From NCBI GenBank assembly GCA_947259215.1, contig CAMYLJ010000029.1, positions 26,461 through 90,460 on the forward strand: 64,000 bases of DNA. Direction: 5' to 3'. Position numbers and translations under genes: made by a program. A model generated the notes under the pieces. It saw nothing but the letters and a program-made list of their open reading frames with translations, did not search any database and was not told where the DNA came from. Origin of the DNA: an uncultured delta proteobacterium. GTDB lineage: Bacteria > Myxococcota_A > UBA9160 > JAFDET01. Shown here in pieces: positions 43,161-51,846 of the stretch. Within the stretch, counting starts at the first letter, position 1, and the number at the start of each line of letters is the position of its first letter.

Positions 43161-44634
43161 TCAAGACTCGGCGGGAACGGCGGGCCGCCCGCTCGGGCTC
43201 CCGGCGCTCGGCATCGGGAGCCGTCGCCAGCAGCCAGGCGAGCCAGCCGAGGCGGGGCGGCCACTCCGGGCGCAGGCGCACCGCCACTTCGAATGACGCC
43301 ACGGCCTCTTCAGTGCGACCGCTGCGGAGCAGCGCCAGGCCGAGCTCGTAGTGACCGACGGCCGCTGCGGGCTCGAGCTCGCGGAACCGTTGCAGCCGGC
43401 GCACGGCTTCGCCGTGGCGCCCGGCGTTGCCCAGGAAGCTGGCCTGCGCCAGCAGCAGCTGGGGCTGCTCGTCCGAGAGGTCGAGCGCCTGCTGCAGCAG
43501 CCCGATCGCCACCCGCGGCCGACCGGCACGCACCGCGTCCCCCGCGGAGACCGACAGGCGGCTAATCTCGAGCCAGTCGAGATCGGCCAGAGCGACCCCC
43601 TCGTGGGTCGCCCGCACCGTCGCCAGAGAGTCCGCGGGAAAGCCTTCGGCGTGATAGCGAAGCCGCCCGAGATGCATCACCACGGCCCGCAGGTCAGCCG
43701 CCATGGCCAGGCGTTCGGCCTCGATCTCCTCCAGCACCTCCTCGGGGTCGTAGGCGATCGCCCGGGCGCGCAGCCAGATGAGCAGCGCGCTCCTCGGGTC
43801 GGGATGCGCCAGCAGCGGGAAGTGGGCCATCAGGCGCATGTAGAACTGGGCGTTGCGCTTGGTTCCCGACATCGAGTGGTTGTCGAAGAAGAGCCGGCGA
43901 TCGCCGGGTATTTCGACGACGTAGGTGGTGTGCGCGGCGTTCCCGCGGACGGAGTGGACCGGGTAGCGCGCCGCCAGGCTGCGGGGCGAGACGTAGCGGC
44001 GTCGAACCCGGCCGGCGTCAGCACGCAGCCGAGCGTAAACACGGCCAGGGCCGTCGCCGGCAGCCAGACCGGGACCCGGCGCCGCTCGGAGATCGCGAGC
44101 AGCACCCCCACGCCGATGGCCAGGAGCAGCATGAGAACTTCAGCGAGTAGAAGACGTTCACCCGCGGCGCGATCAGGGTGAATCGCCCATGAAGAAGCAG
44201 GGCACGAAGACGCACAGGGCGGCGAGCCCGACCTGGGAAAGCTGGTAGAGCCGCGTCGGGGCGTAGATGCCGTCCCGCAGCACGTAGGGGAAGGCGCCCC
44301 AGCTGTCCGCCGGGATCCAGCGGGTGAGCAGCGTCAGCAGCACCGACGCGGCCACCAGGAGCTCCACGACTCCGTACAGCCGCAGCCGATCGCGAATGCC
44401 GAGGCCGCGGGCGAGCCCGTCGCTCACCCGCTGGCTGGCCAGCGCGCCCGCGCCCAGACCCCCGATGAAGTTGCACACCACCAGCGCGAAGGTGAGGTTG
44501 GTGGACCCGAAGCGGTCCGTGAAGATGCGGAACCAGGCGACCTGGTATCCCAGGCTCACGAACCCCGAGAGGCAGTAGAGCAGGAAGACCCGGGTCAGGA
44601 GAGCGCGGCGCACGGCAGCGCCCGATTCAAGCAC
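43161..44634 (-). pseudogene. Decayed membrane-fused spermidine-synthase-like gene with TPR tail
   Basis: Pieces of one protein lie in order but in different frames. 44634-44173 (GTG start, 25 nt after the DUF1302 gene) encodes the multi-TM N-terminus (LLYCLSGFVSLGYQVAWFR; ending FFMGDSP). Around 44132-43990 another frame continues TM segments (MLLLAIGVGVLLAISERR). From about 43985 a third frame has YVSPRSLAARYPVHSVRG, FFDNHSMSGTKRNAQFYMRL and LLAHPDPRSALLI, typical of spermidine-synthase-like fusions. The sequence then jumps straight to a TPR-rich C-terminal part, so the methyltransferase-type catalytic core is missing. The last frame stays open to 42823, through the TAXI start. At least two frameshifts and one internal deletion make this non-functional. 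Confidence 0.72.
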
Positions 44635-44659
44635 AACTCCGCCGCGCCTGCCCGGAAGC

Positions 44660-47600
44660 CTAGAAGGTGTACCGGAACCGCAACGACATCTCGTCCTGGT
44701 CCCGCAGGATCGAGAGCCCGGCGTAGCGGCTGCGGTCGGTGAAGTCGCCGCCGTTGTTCTGGAGGGCGACCGGGAAGAGCGCCCGCTTCTGGCTCTGGGG
44801 ACGGCCGTAGAACACGGCGAGCCCGAGGGTCGCGGAGAAGTTGGAGGTGAAGCGCCAGGTCATGTCGGCGATCAGGCCGCCGGTCGCGGAGGTGACTTCG
44901 TGGACGGCCGTGAACTGGGTCAGCAGCCGGTCGCGGAAGTAGCCGGTGAAGATCGTGAAGGTGCCGAGCGCCTGGATCTCGCCCTCTCCGGGGATGTACT
45001 GGAGGAAGATCTGGCTGTTGAAGAGAATGGTCCGGTTGGCGTTCAGGAAGTTGACGAACGTCGGCCGGTCCACGGAGATGCTGAGTCGGTAGACGTCGAT
45101 CTTGCGGTTCAGCGTCTCGCTGTCCTCGTCGCCCACCCGATCCTGGCTGACCCAGGTCGCCTCCAGCGACCAGTTGGTCTTCGTCCGGTCCTCGGCGAAG
45201 TCCATGGCCAGGCCCAGGATGTTGCGCTTCTGGAACTCCAGCACCGTCGGTCCGCCGCCCGCCCAGATGAAGTCGCGGCGGCCAAACTTGAGGTTGCCGC
45301 CGGCCCGCAGGTCGGGCCGGTTGATGCCGGTGGTGCCGAAGAGCCCGCGGATGAAATCGCAGTTCAAGGGATCCTGGCCCAGCCCGCAGTCGCCGTCCGG
45401 GTCGTTGGTGGATCCAAACGCTATGAGCAGCTCCAGCAGGTTGAAGGAGAGGGCCTCCATCTCGCTGCGGAAACGCTCGCCGGTCTGGGGGTTGACGAGC
45501 TCCATCGAGCCCGCGCAGACCTGCTGCGGGTCGGCCCGTCGCGAGAGCGGACCCACGCAGCCATCCACCAGCGGGTCGTAGCCCGGATCGCCGGGACCCC
45601 GGCTTCCCGGCAGCTGGATGAGATGCCCCTTGACGAAGCGCGTGCCCACCGGGCCCCCAGGCTCGAACATGGGGAAGGTCTGGAAGAGCACGCTGGCCTC
45701 GGCGTTGTAGATGTCGAAGCCTTCGATGTCGCAGTCGGTGCCGTAGAGCGCCCCGCAGCCGAGGAGCGCCTCCTGCGGGCTGGTGAGCACTTCCGACAGG
45801 CACACCGCGCCCAGGGTCAGACGCAGGGCGCCGTTCGTGCAGGGGGTGGCACTCATGGGCATGGGACCATCGTTGGGGTCGACGTTGAGCCGCGTCAGCG
45901 GCAGACCGGCGGCACAGAAGAGCGTGCCGAGCAGGTCGTTGGGATCGGTGATTCCGGCCGTCCCGCAGAGCACCGCACCGCCGAAGAGCGTCCCGGCCAG
46001 CGCCTGGGTGAAGGCGCTCGCCACGCTGACGGGAATCCCTGCGAAGTCGGCGATGGGGATGGAGCTGTTGAAGACCGAGAGCGCGCACTCGTCGGCGAGC
46101 TGGGGGATGAACGGGCCCGCCACGCCCACCGAGACCGAGCAAGCGAACTCGAACAAGGTGCGGTTCTGGGGATCGAACAACAGCGCCTGGCGCTCGGTTC
46201 CCGCGAGATCGTCCAGGTCGTACTCGCGCCCCAGGGCGTCGAGCGGACGCCCGGTGTCGGGATCCACGTTGCGCGAGTAGCTCCCGAAGCGGTTGAGGTA
46301 GGGGATGTCGGAGTAGCCCCAGAAATCCGTCAGCGCGAAGGAGATGCTGCGCCAACGCCACTCGAGACGCCCCCCGATCTCCAGGCCGCTGATGTCGTCC
46401 CAGGGGTTCTCCGGTGTGATGGCACCGTAGATCCCGGCCCCGGTCAGCCCGCTGGACGTGAAGGCGAAGCTCCCCGCGCAGACCAGGAAGGGCGAGTAGG
46501 GCTCGCCGCAGGTCCCGGCGTCGATCGGCTGGAAGTTGTCGATCAGGGTCGCCAGCTCGAAGCGCACGTCCTCGAGGGGACCCACGTCGTAGAGGGAGAA
46601 GATGGCGCGGACTCCCCATTGACCCAGGCGCGACTCCTCGAGGGTGGGCAGCGAGGAGAGCCCCACGTCCTGGGGATTCCACTGATCCTGGTTGCGGAAG
46701 AGCTCGGTCTTGCCCCACACGATCGTCTGCTTGCCCAGCCGCAGGAAGAGCCGGCCGTCGATCATCTCGACGTCCAGGTAGGCCTCCTTCAGCTCGTACT
46801 CGTCCTGGCCGTCGCCGTGGTTCCACGCCAGCTGCGTCGGGTTCAGGTTGAAGGAGTCCCCGTCGCCGTCGCTGCGCACGATGTCCGGGATCCGCTCCCG
46901 CACCCGGTAGTAAGGCGCCCACAGCCCCTGGATGGCCGACCGGTTCGAGAACGGGAAGCTGCCGGGCTTGGGGATCTGGGGCTTGAGCGGGACCACCGGC
47001 ACCAGGCTCTCGATCCGGTTCAGGACGGCCAGGGAATCGACCTTGGCGTTGCGGTTGCGGGGCCCGAGGGTCCAGCTCGAGGTGGCGTTGTCGAAGCCGT
47101 CGCGGATCCTCTTGATGGTGACCAGCGGCACCACGTCCAGCGGCGCGAGGGTGCCCTCCAGGTTGCCGCCCCCGAGGTCCAGCAGCGGGTTGAAGGACGG
47201 GGCGTCGAAGAACGGGATGGTCTCCTTGTTCTTGTGTACGTCCACGGGATCGCCGAAGAGCAGGAAGCCCGAGCGGTTGCTCTGGAGGCCGTTGGCCAGG
47301 GTGCGGCTCGGGGTGTTCAGCCTGGTGGCGTCGGCGCCGAACTCCACCATCTGGCTCAGGTTGCGGGAAGGGCCGTCGGCTGCGAAGAAGCGGCTCGTGT
47401 TGGGAAAGATCCCGCAGCCGTGGTTCCAGACGCACTCGTAGCGCGCTTCCACCCGCACGAAGGCCGAGAGAGCGTCGAAGGGCCCCCAGCCGTCGCGGAC
47501 GATGTTGCCCTCCAGCTCGAGGTTGAACGTGTTGGCGAACTGGCTCAGGTAGGCGTTGTTGATGGTGGCGAGGTTCTTGGAGATGACCCGGGTCTCGAGC

Positions 47601-47728
47601 CGGTAGAAGCCGTGGGCCTGGAGGCGGCCGTCGAAGAACTCGAAGGCGCTCGCCCGACCGGACGCCAGCAGCCCCGCCGCCACCAGCAAGATCCCGACCG
47701 CGCCTGCGGTGCGCCCCCGAACGTGCAA
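44660..47728 (-). CDS. Large DUF1302-family outer-membrane protein, Cys-rich
   Basis: An outer-membrane beta-barrel-type protein, 1022 aa. A signal peptide (about 1-28, ending GRASA) and the C-terminal sequence SLRFRYTF, with terminal Phe, fit BAM-dependent insertion. DUF1302 features: FFDGRLQAHGFYRLETRV, LKEAYLDVEMIDGRLFLRLG and GKQTIVWGKTELFRNQDQWN. The start is TTG 47728, chosen because GGGAGG lies 7 nt upstream and it makes the signal peptide complete. The central part is inflated, with about 16 Cys and DPDGD-type acidic motifs, unusual in a barrel. DUF1302 proteins are often linked to uptake of hydrophobic substrates; here that is inference. Confidence 0.92.
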   Translation of the reverse strand: MHVRGRTAGAVGILLVAAGLLASGRASAFEFFDGRLQAHGFYRLETRVISKNLATINNAYLSQFANTFNLELEGNIVRDGWGPFDALSAFVRVEARYECVWNHGCGIFPNTSRFFAADGPSRNLSQMVEFGADATRLNTPSRTLANGLQSNRSGFLLFGDPVDVHKNKETIPFFDAPSFNPLLDLGGGNLEGTLAPLDVVPLVTIKRIRDGFDNATSSWTLGPRNRNAKVDSLAVLNRIESLVPVVPLKPQIPKPGSFPFSNRSAIQGLWAPYYRVRERIPDIVRSDGDGDSFNLNPTQLAWNHGDGQDEYELKEAYLDVEMIDGRLFLRLGKQTIVWGKTELFRNQDQWNPQDVGLSSLPTLEESRLGQWGVRAIFSLYDVGPLEDVRFELATLIDNFQPIDAGTCGEPYSPFLVCAGSFAFTSSGLTGAGIYGAITPENPWDDISGLEIGGRLEWRWRSISFALTDFWGYSDIPYLNRFGSYSRNVDPDTGRPLDALGREYDLDDLAGTERQALLFDPQNRTLFEFACSVSVGVAGPFIPQLADECALSVFNSSIPIADFAGIPVSVASAFTQALAGTLFGGAVLCGTAGITDPNDLLGTLFCAAGLPLTRLNVDPNDGPMPMSATPCTNGALRLTLGAVCLSEVLTSPQEALLGCGALYGTDCDIEGFDIYNAEASVLFQTFPMFEPGGPVGTRFVKGHLIQLPGSRGPGDPGYDPLVDGCVGPLSRRADPQQVCAGSMELVNPQTGERFRSEMEALSFNLLELLIAFGSTNDPDGDCGLGQDPLNCDFIRGLFGTTGINRPDLRAGGNLKFGRRDFIWAGGGPTVLEFQKRNILGLAMDFAEDRTKTNWSLEATWVSQDRVGDEDSETLNRKIDVYRLSISVDRPTFVNFLNANRTILFNSQIFLQYIPGEGEIQALGTFTIFTGYFRDRLLTQFTAVHEVTSATGGLIADMTWRFTSNFSATLGLAVFYGRPQSQKRALFPVALQNNGGDFTDRSRYAGLSILRDQDEMSLRFRYTF

Positions 47729-47830
47729 CGCGCGGCCTCCCGGCCCCGATTCCCCCACGCGGGACCCTCTGCACGGCGTGTGCCGCCGAACGCGTCCTCT
47801 GCGTAGCCTTCTGACTCGCCCTGTAGCACA

Positions 47831-48655
47831 ATGCAACGAACGCCGGACATTCCCGCCACAGTCCGCCGCCCTCCAGCCATGGACCCCCAGGACACGACAG
47901 GCCGAGCACACGCCAGCGGCGCGGGACGGGTCGGCCTGCTGCCGGCCGCCGGCTACGCCAGGCGCCTGGGCGACCTGGGGGGAAGCAAGGAGGCGCAGAT
48001 CGTCCGTCACGCCGGGAGCGCGCCGCAACCCGCGGCCTGCTGGGCGGTGGAGCAGATGCAGCGCGCCGGCGTGGATCGCGCATACGTGGTGCTCCGGGAG
48101 GGCAAGTGGGACGTCCTCGCCTGCCTGGGCGACGGCTCCCGGCTGGGCGTACCGCTGGCGTACGTCGTGACGCCCGGAACGGAGTCCGTGGCGCACAGCG
48201 TCGACCTCGCCCATCCGTTCGTGCGAAACGCCAGTGTCGCCCTCGCCTGGCCGGACGTCCTCTACGAGCCCGAGGACGCGCTCGCCCGCACGCTGGCTCG
48301 GCTCGCGGACTCGGGCGCCGACGTGTCGCTCGGCCTCTTTCCGACACAGCCGGGAGACCGCTTCGACCCGGTCCATGCCGGGGCGGACGGATCCGTCACG
48401 AGCCTCTCGCTGCCGCCGGGCCAAACCACCCTGCCCTGCTCGTGGGTGCTCGCGGCGTGGCGCCCGGCCTTCACCGCCTTCCTCCACGCCCGGCTGGCCG
48501 GGCGCCGGGACACGGCCGGAACGGAGCGCGAGCTCTCCCTGAGCGATCTCTTCCAGGCGGCACTCGACGCCGGCCTCACGATCACCTCGCTGCGATTCGA
48601 CGAGGGCCGCTTCCTCGACATCGGAGTTCCGGAGGACCTCGCCAGCGCCAGATAG
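47831..48655 (+). CDS. Sugar-nucleotide pyrophosphorylase-like nucleotidyltransferase
   Basis: Nucleotidyltransferase-fold protein, 274 aa from ATG 47831, or 258 from ATG 47879. The N-terminal nucleotide-binding signature is divergent: GLLPAAGYARRLGDLGGSKE replaces the GGxGxRLxPxTxxxPK consensus. The rest follows glucose-1-phosphate thymidylyl/uridylyltransferase order, including VALAWPDVLYEPEDAL and a terminal FLDIGVPEDLASA. It would form an NDP-sugar, which fits the glycosyltransferase 3 kb downstream. It diverges from the DUF1302 gene. Activity is uncertain because of the altered signature. Confidence 0.8.
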   Translation: MQRTPDIPATVRRPPAMDPQDTTGRAHASGAGRVGLLPAAGYARRLGDLGGSKEAQIVRHAGSAPQPAACWAVEQMQRAGVDRAYVVLREGKWDVLACLGDGSRLGVPLAYVVTPGTESVAHSVDLAHPFVRNASVALAWPDVLYEPEDALARTLARLADSGADVSLGLFPTQPGDRFDPVHAGADGSVTSLSLPPGQTTLPCSWVLAAWRPAFTAFLHARLAGRRDTAGTERELSLSDLFQAALDAGLTITSLRFDEGRFLDIGVPEDLASAR

Positions 48656-48844
48656 GCGCCCCCTCGTGGCCCCGAGGGCACCGGATCACAGGCCGTTTCG
48701 CGGACCCAGGGGCTCCCGGCAGGCGCTGCTTCTTGTCGGGTCGCCCTGCTTTGGTAAGACTTCCGGACGCTTGCGAGGGGTCCGGCCGGCGTTTCGTGGG
48801 CCGGAGCGAGTCGATCCCAACACGGGGTCAGGGGGGTCAGGCGG

Positions 48845-49819
48845 TTGGAGAGCGTCCAGGCCGGAGGTGGAGAGCTCAGGGAGATCCTGAGGGAAGCCGT
48901 CCGCAGGAGCATCGTCCTGGTGGTGGTGGTCTGCCCCCTGGTGTTCGTGGCCTGGCAGGCCAGCCAGGGGCTGCCTCTCGGAACCCTGACCCTGGGAATC
49001 TACGTGGCCGTGGCCGGCCTGCTGATCGCGTGCGAGTACGGCCTGGCCTTCGACGACCGCTGGGGCTCCACGGTCCGCGGCAACCTGACCGACTTCCTGT
49101 ACGTGGGCGCCGCCACCGCGACCGAGAAGGCGACCTTCCTCCTGTGTGCCACGCTAGCGGCAGGGCTGGGCCGGGTTCTCGGGGGCCAGCTCGGGATCAG
49201 CCTCTGGCCGAGCGGCTGGAACTTCGGCGTCCAGGTCGTGGCGGCGCTCCTGATCGCGGACGTCGGCACCTACTTCCGCCATCGCCTCTTCCACAAGGTC
49301 CCGGCGCTCTGGCGATTCCATCAGATCCATCACAGCATGACCGGGCTCTACTGGATCCGGTCGGCGTACACGCACCCGTTGGAGCAGTTCGCCATCATGC
49401 TGGCGACCATGTTCCCGATCGCGCTCCTCGGCGCGGGGAACGCCGTCATCCTCGTCGTAGCCTTCTCGTACGGCCTGAGCGGCCTGCTCCAGCACGCCAA
49501 CGTCGACGCCCGCTCCTCCGTCCTGAACTGCATCTTCGCCACGCCCGAGGTCCACCGCTTCCACCACGGCGCCAACGAGCTCGGGAACCGCTCCAACTAC
49601 TCGGCCTTCTTCGTCTTCATGGACATGCTCTTCGGCACCTACTGCCGGCCGGAGCGCCACGAGGCCCCGCACCAGGTCGGCCTCGAGGGCGTCAAGGCGT
49701 TTCCCGGGGACTTCCTCACGCACCTGGCCCTGCCCTTCCAGCACGATCCCGCTGGGATCCAGCTCGACGAAACGTGGGTCCAGAGCCAGGCGGAGCTCTC
49801 CGGGGCGAAGAACCCGTAA
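48845..49819 (+). CDS. Sterol desaturase/fatty-acid hydroxylase family protein
   Basis: Di-iron membrane hydroxylase, 324 aa, with about four to five TM segments. All three His boxes are present: HRLFH (146-150), HQIHH (159-163) and HRFHH (237-241). It uses O2 to hydroxylate or desaturate a sterol, carotenoid, hopanoid or fatty acyl chain within the membrane. The TTG start at 48845 is the best in frame; no ATG or GTG alternative fits. It is followed 30 nt later by a START-like protein. A second member is at 50625-51545 on the other strand. Confidence 0.92.
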   Translation: MESVQAGGGELREILREAVRRSIVLVVVVCPLVFVAWQASQGLPLGTLTLGIYVAVAGLLIACEYGLAFDDRWGSTVRGNLTDFLYVGAATATEKATFLLCATLAAGLGRVLGGQLGISLWPSGWNFGVQVVAALLIADVGTYFRHRLFHKVPALWRFHQIHHSMTGLYWIRSAYTHPLEQFAIMLATMFPIALLGAGNAVILVVAFSYGLSGLLQHANVDARSSVLNCIFATPEVHRFHHGANELGNRSNYSAFFVFMDMLFGTYCRPERHEAPHQVGLEGVKAFPGDFLTHLALPFQHDPAGIQLDETWVQSQAELSGAKNP

Positions 49820-49849
49820 TCCACGTCCCATCGGACATCGCGAGGAACC

Positions 49850-50620
49850 ATGACTGGCACACAGACGGCCGCCCTGCTGCTGGGCGGAGTGGTGGTGATC
49901 CTGCTCGGCCTGATCTTCCTGGCCCCCGGGACCGACTATCCCGACAAGGACACCAGCGAGCTCGAACGCGAGCAGCTGTTTCGCATCACCGAGCAGCTCC
50001 TGGAGGAATCCGAGGCCTGGCCGACGGAGCGGAGCGCCGAGGGCGTGGCCGTGGCGTCGTCCCTGGAGCCCAATCCCGTCCGGACCGTGAGGTACTCGGT
50101 CGAGGTCGACGCCGACCTCGAGAAGGTGATCGAGTACGTGAAGGCCGAGAACTACAGCGGCAAGGCCCGGCGCGAGAAGGCCGACAAGTACGAGGTCACC
50201 CTCTACCAGAAGGACGACGCCGACGGCCCCTACGAGTGGGTGCGACGCTCCGTCCACATCGCCCCGCCGCCGGGGGGCAACCGGGACGCCGTCGTCATGT
50301 ACTTCGAGGACCGGCCGGACCCGAAGACCTATCGGATCGCGTTCGAGTCCGTCGAGACCATCGAGGGCGAGGACTTCCCCGAGGTCGAGGACGCCGTGCG
50401 CTTCAAGGTGCTGCCCTCGCTCTACAAGGTGGAGGAGCTGGCGCCGGGCAAGGTCCGCGTTCGCAAGGTGGAGGCCGTCGACCCCCGCGGAGCGATGAGC
50501 ACCCTGATGAACAACTACTTCATCTCCCTGTTCTTCTTCCGGGACTACATGTTCGAGCAGGCCAAGGAGATGCAGGCCACGCTGGGCGCCGGGCGCCGTT
50601 GGGGCGAGGGGCCCGGCTGA
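49850..50620 (+). CDS. Membrane-anchored SRPBCC/START-like hypothetical protein
   Basis: A 256-aa protein with an N-terminal TM anchor (about 7-25, ALLLGGVVVILLGLIFLA) and a soluble remainder. The soluble part has an alternating beta/alpha pattern with VRYSVEVDADLEKVIEYVKAE near its start and a long helix at the end (LFFFRDYMFEQAKEMQATL), as in lipid-binding START-like folds. I do not recognise a specific family, so the fold is a guess from secondary-structure pattern. ATG 49850 has AGGAACC upstream. Its position between two sterol-desaturase-family genes suggests a lipid-binding or presenting role. Confidence 0.68.
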   Translation: MTGTQTAALLLGGVVVILLGLIFLAPGTDYPDKDTSELEREQLFRITEQLLEESEAWPTERSAEGVAVASSLEPNPVRTVRYSVEVDADLEKVIEYVKAENYSGKARREKADKYEVTLYQKDDADGPYEWVRRSVHIAPPPGGNRDAVVMYFEDRPDPKTYRIAFESVETIEGEDFPEVEDAVRFKVLPSLYKVEELAPGKVRVRKVEAVDPRGAMSTLMNNYFISLFFFRDYMFEQAKEMQATLGAGRRWGEGPG

Positions 50621-50624
50621 GCCG

Positions 50625-51545
50625 CTAGGGCGTCTTGTGGATGCGCCCCCAGCGGAATGGCACCGCCAGCTGCTTCAGGAAGGTCTGCGGCATCTCGTAG
50701 GTATCGTCGAGCCCCAGCGGGTCGAAGCTCGACTGGTCCTCGGGCAGGTACCGCGTGCCGAACAGTCGATCCGTGAAGTTGAAGAAGCTGCCGTAGTTGG
50801 AGCTGCTGCCCGGAAGCCCCACGGAGTGGTGCGCCCGGTGGTGCCCGATCGAGTTCAGGATGCGGTCCCACCAGCCGCACCGGAGATCGGCGTTCGAGTG
50901 GTTCAACAGCCCCGTGATCCCCGCGAACACGTTGTGGAAGATGATGAGCTCGTAGTGGACGCCGAACATGAGCATGGCGAGCGTCCCGGCCCCGACCGTG
51001 ATGAAGATGTCGAGGGGAAAGAAGTAGGACGCCCGGAGCATCTCCAGCCGGTCCAGGCTGTGGTGGATGGAGTGGATTCTCCACAGCAGCGGAACCTCGT
51101 GGGTCCAGCGGTGGTACCAGTACTTGAAGAAGTCCACGATCATGGTGACCAGGAAGAGCTGCACCAGGATGTGGGCGTCATTCGGCCAGATGTCGAAGAC
51201 CTGGACGAAGTGGTGGTACGGCGCCGTCTGCGCCAGCAGACCCACCAGCAGGATGATCTGCAGCTGGTCGATCGGCGCGGCCAGCAGGAAGTAGATCACG
51301 TCCGCCCGGGTGACGTTGCGGATGTCCCCCCAGCTCTTCGTGTAGGGGATCCAGATCTCCAGGCCCAGGATGACGAAGATCGCGGTGATCTGGAGGCCGA
51401 TGGCCACCTTTTCGAGCGCGATCGGGCCTGTGTAGCCCCACCACAGCACCAGTAGCGCGCCGACCAGGACGCCGCCGTAGGCGTATCGACGCACGAACTC
51501 CTGGAGCTGGTCGCTCCGCGGGATGCTGCTAACTTCGCCGGTCAC
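50625..51545 (-). CDS. Sterol desaturase/fatty-acid hydroxylase family protein
   Basis: Di-iron membrane hydroxylase, 306 aa. His boxes: HRWTH (145-149), HSIHH (158-162) and HRAHH (236-240). Four or so TM segments (GVLVGALLVLWWGY; VAIGLQITAIFVIL; QLQIILLVGLLAQ). I chose GTG 51545, preceded by GGAGGGGAGAG. It converges with the START-like gene (stops 5 nt apart) and diverges from the glycosyltransferase across 301 bp. It is distinct in sequence from the protein at 48845, so the two likely act at different positions on a substrate. Confidence 0.93.
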   Translation of the reverse strand: MTGEVSSIPRSDQLQEFVRRYAYGGVLVGALLVLWWGYTGPIALEKVAIGLQITAIFVILGLEIWIPYTKSWGDIRNVTRADVIYFLLAAPIDQLQIILLVGLLAQTAPYHHFVQVFDIWPNDAHILVQLFLVTMIVDFFKYWYHRWTHEVPLLWRIHSIHHSLDRLEMLRASYFFPLDIFITVGAGTLAMLMFGVHYELIIFHNVFAGITGLLNHSNADLRCGWWDRILNSIGHHRAHHSVGLPGSSSNYGSFFNFTDRLFGTRYLPEDQSSFDPLGLDDTYEMPQTFLKQLAVPFRWGRIHKTP

Positions 51546-51846
51546 CCTCTCCCCTCCAAGCGGGCCGCTCGTTTGCCGTTGGCACCATAGAGTTGCGCTC
51601 CCCCACCAACGCGCAAGCCGCTCTTGAGACTCGGGCCGGGAAGTGCAAAGCTCCCGGAGTTTTGGGGGTGTGGCATGGGGAGATGTGCTGACACCGGTAT
51701 ATGCGTGCGGTGGCGCTCCGACTCGGAGTCCAGCGCGACCGCGTCCCCGGTCTCCCTGATTCCCGAACGCACCTCGTGGTGGGAAGCCGTCGCCCGACCG
51801 GTGTGCGGGAAACACCCTGAGGGCCTGGCATGAACTCGGAAGAGCA
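51546..51846. other. Divergent intergenic region
   Basis: Promoter region for the sterol hydroxylase (minus) and the glycosyltransferase (plus). I see no convincing -10/-35 pair. One inverted repeat, CCGGGA (51636-51641) and TCCCGG (51652-51657), is followed by AGTTTT and could be an operator or hairpin. GGAAGAG at 51839-51845 is the glycosyltransferase ribosome site. Short open frames here have no recognisable content. Confidence 0.5.

Noticed and set aside
44900..47806. 968-codon open frame antisense to the DUF1302 gene
   Set aside because: Shadow frame caused by GC-rich codon bias; no domain, low-complexity composition, and the opposite strand has clear family motifs.
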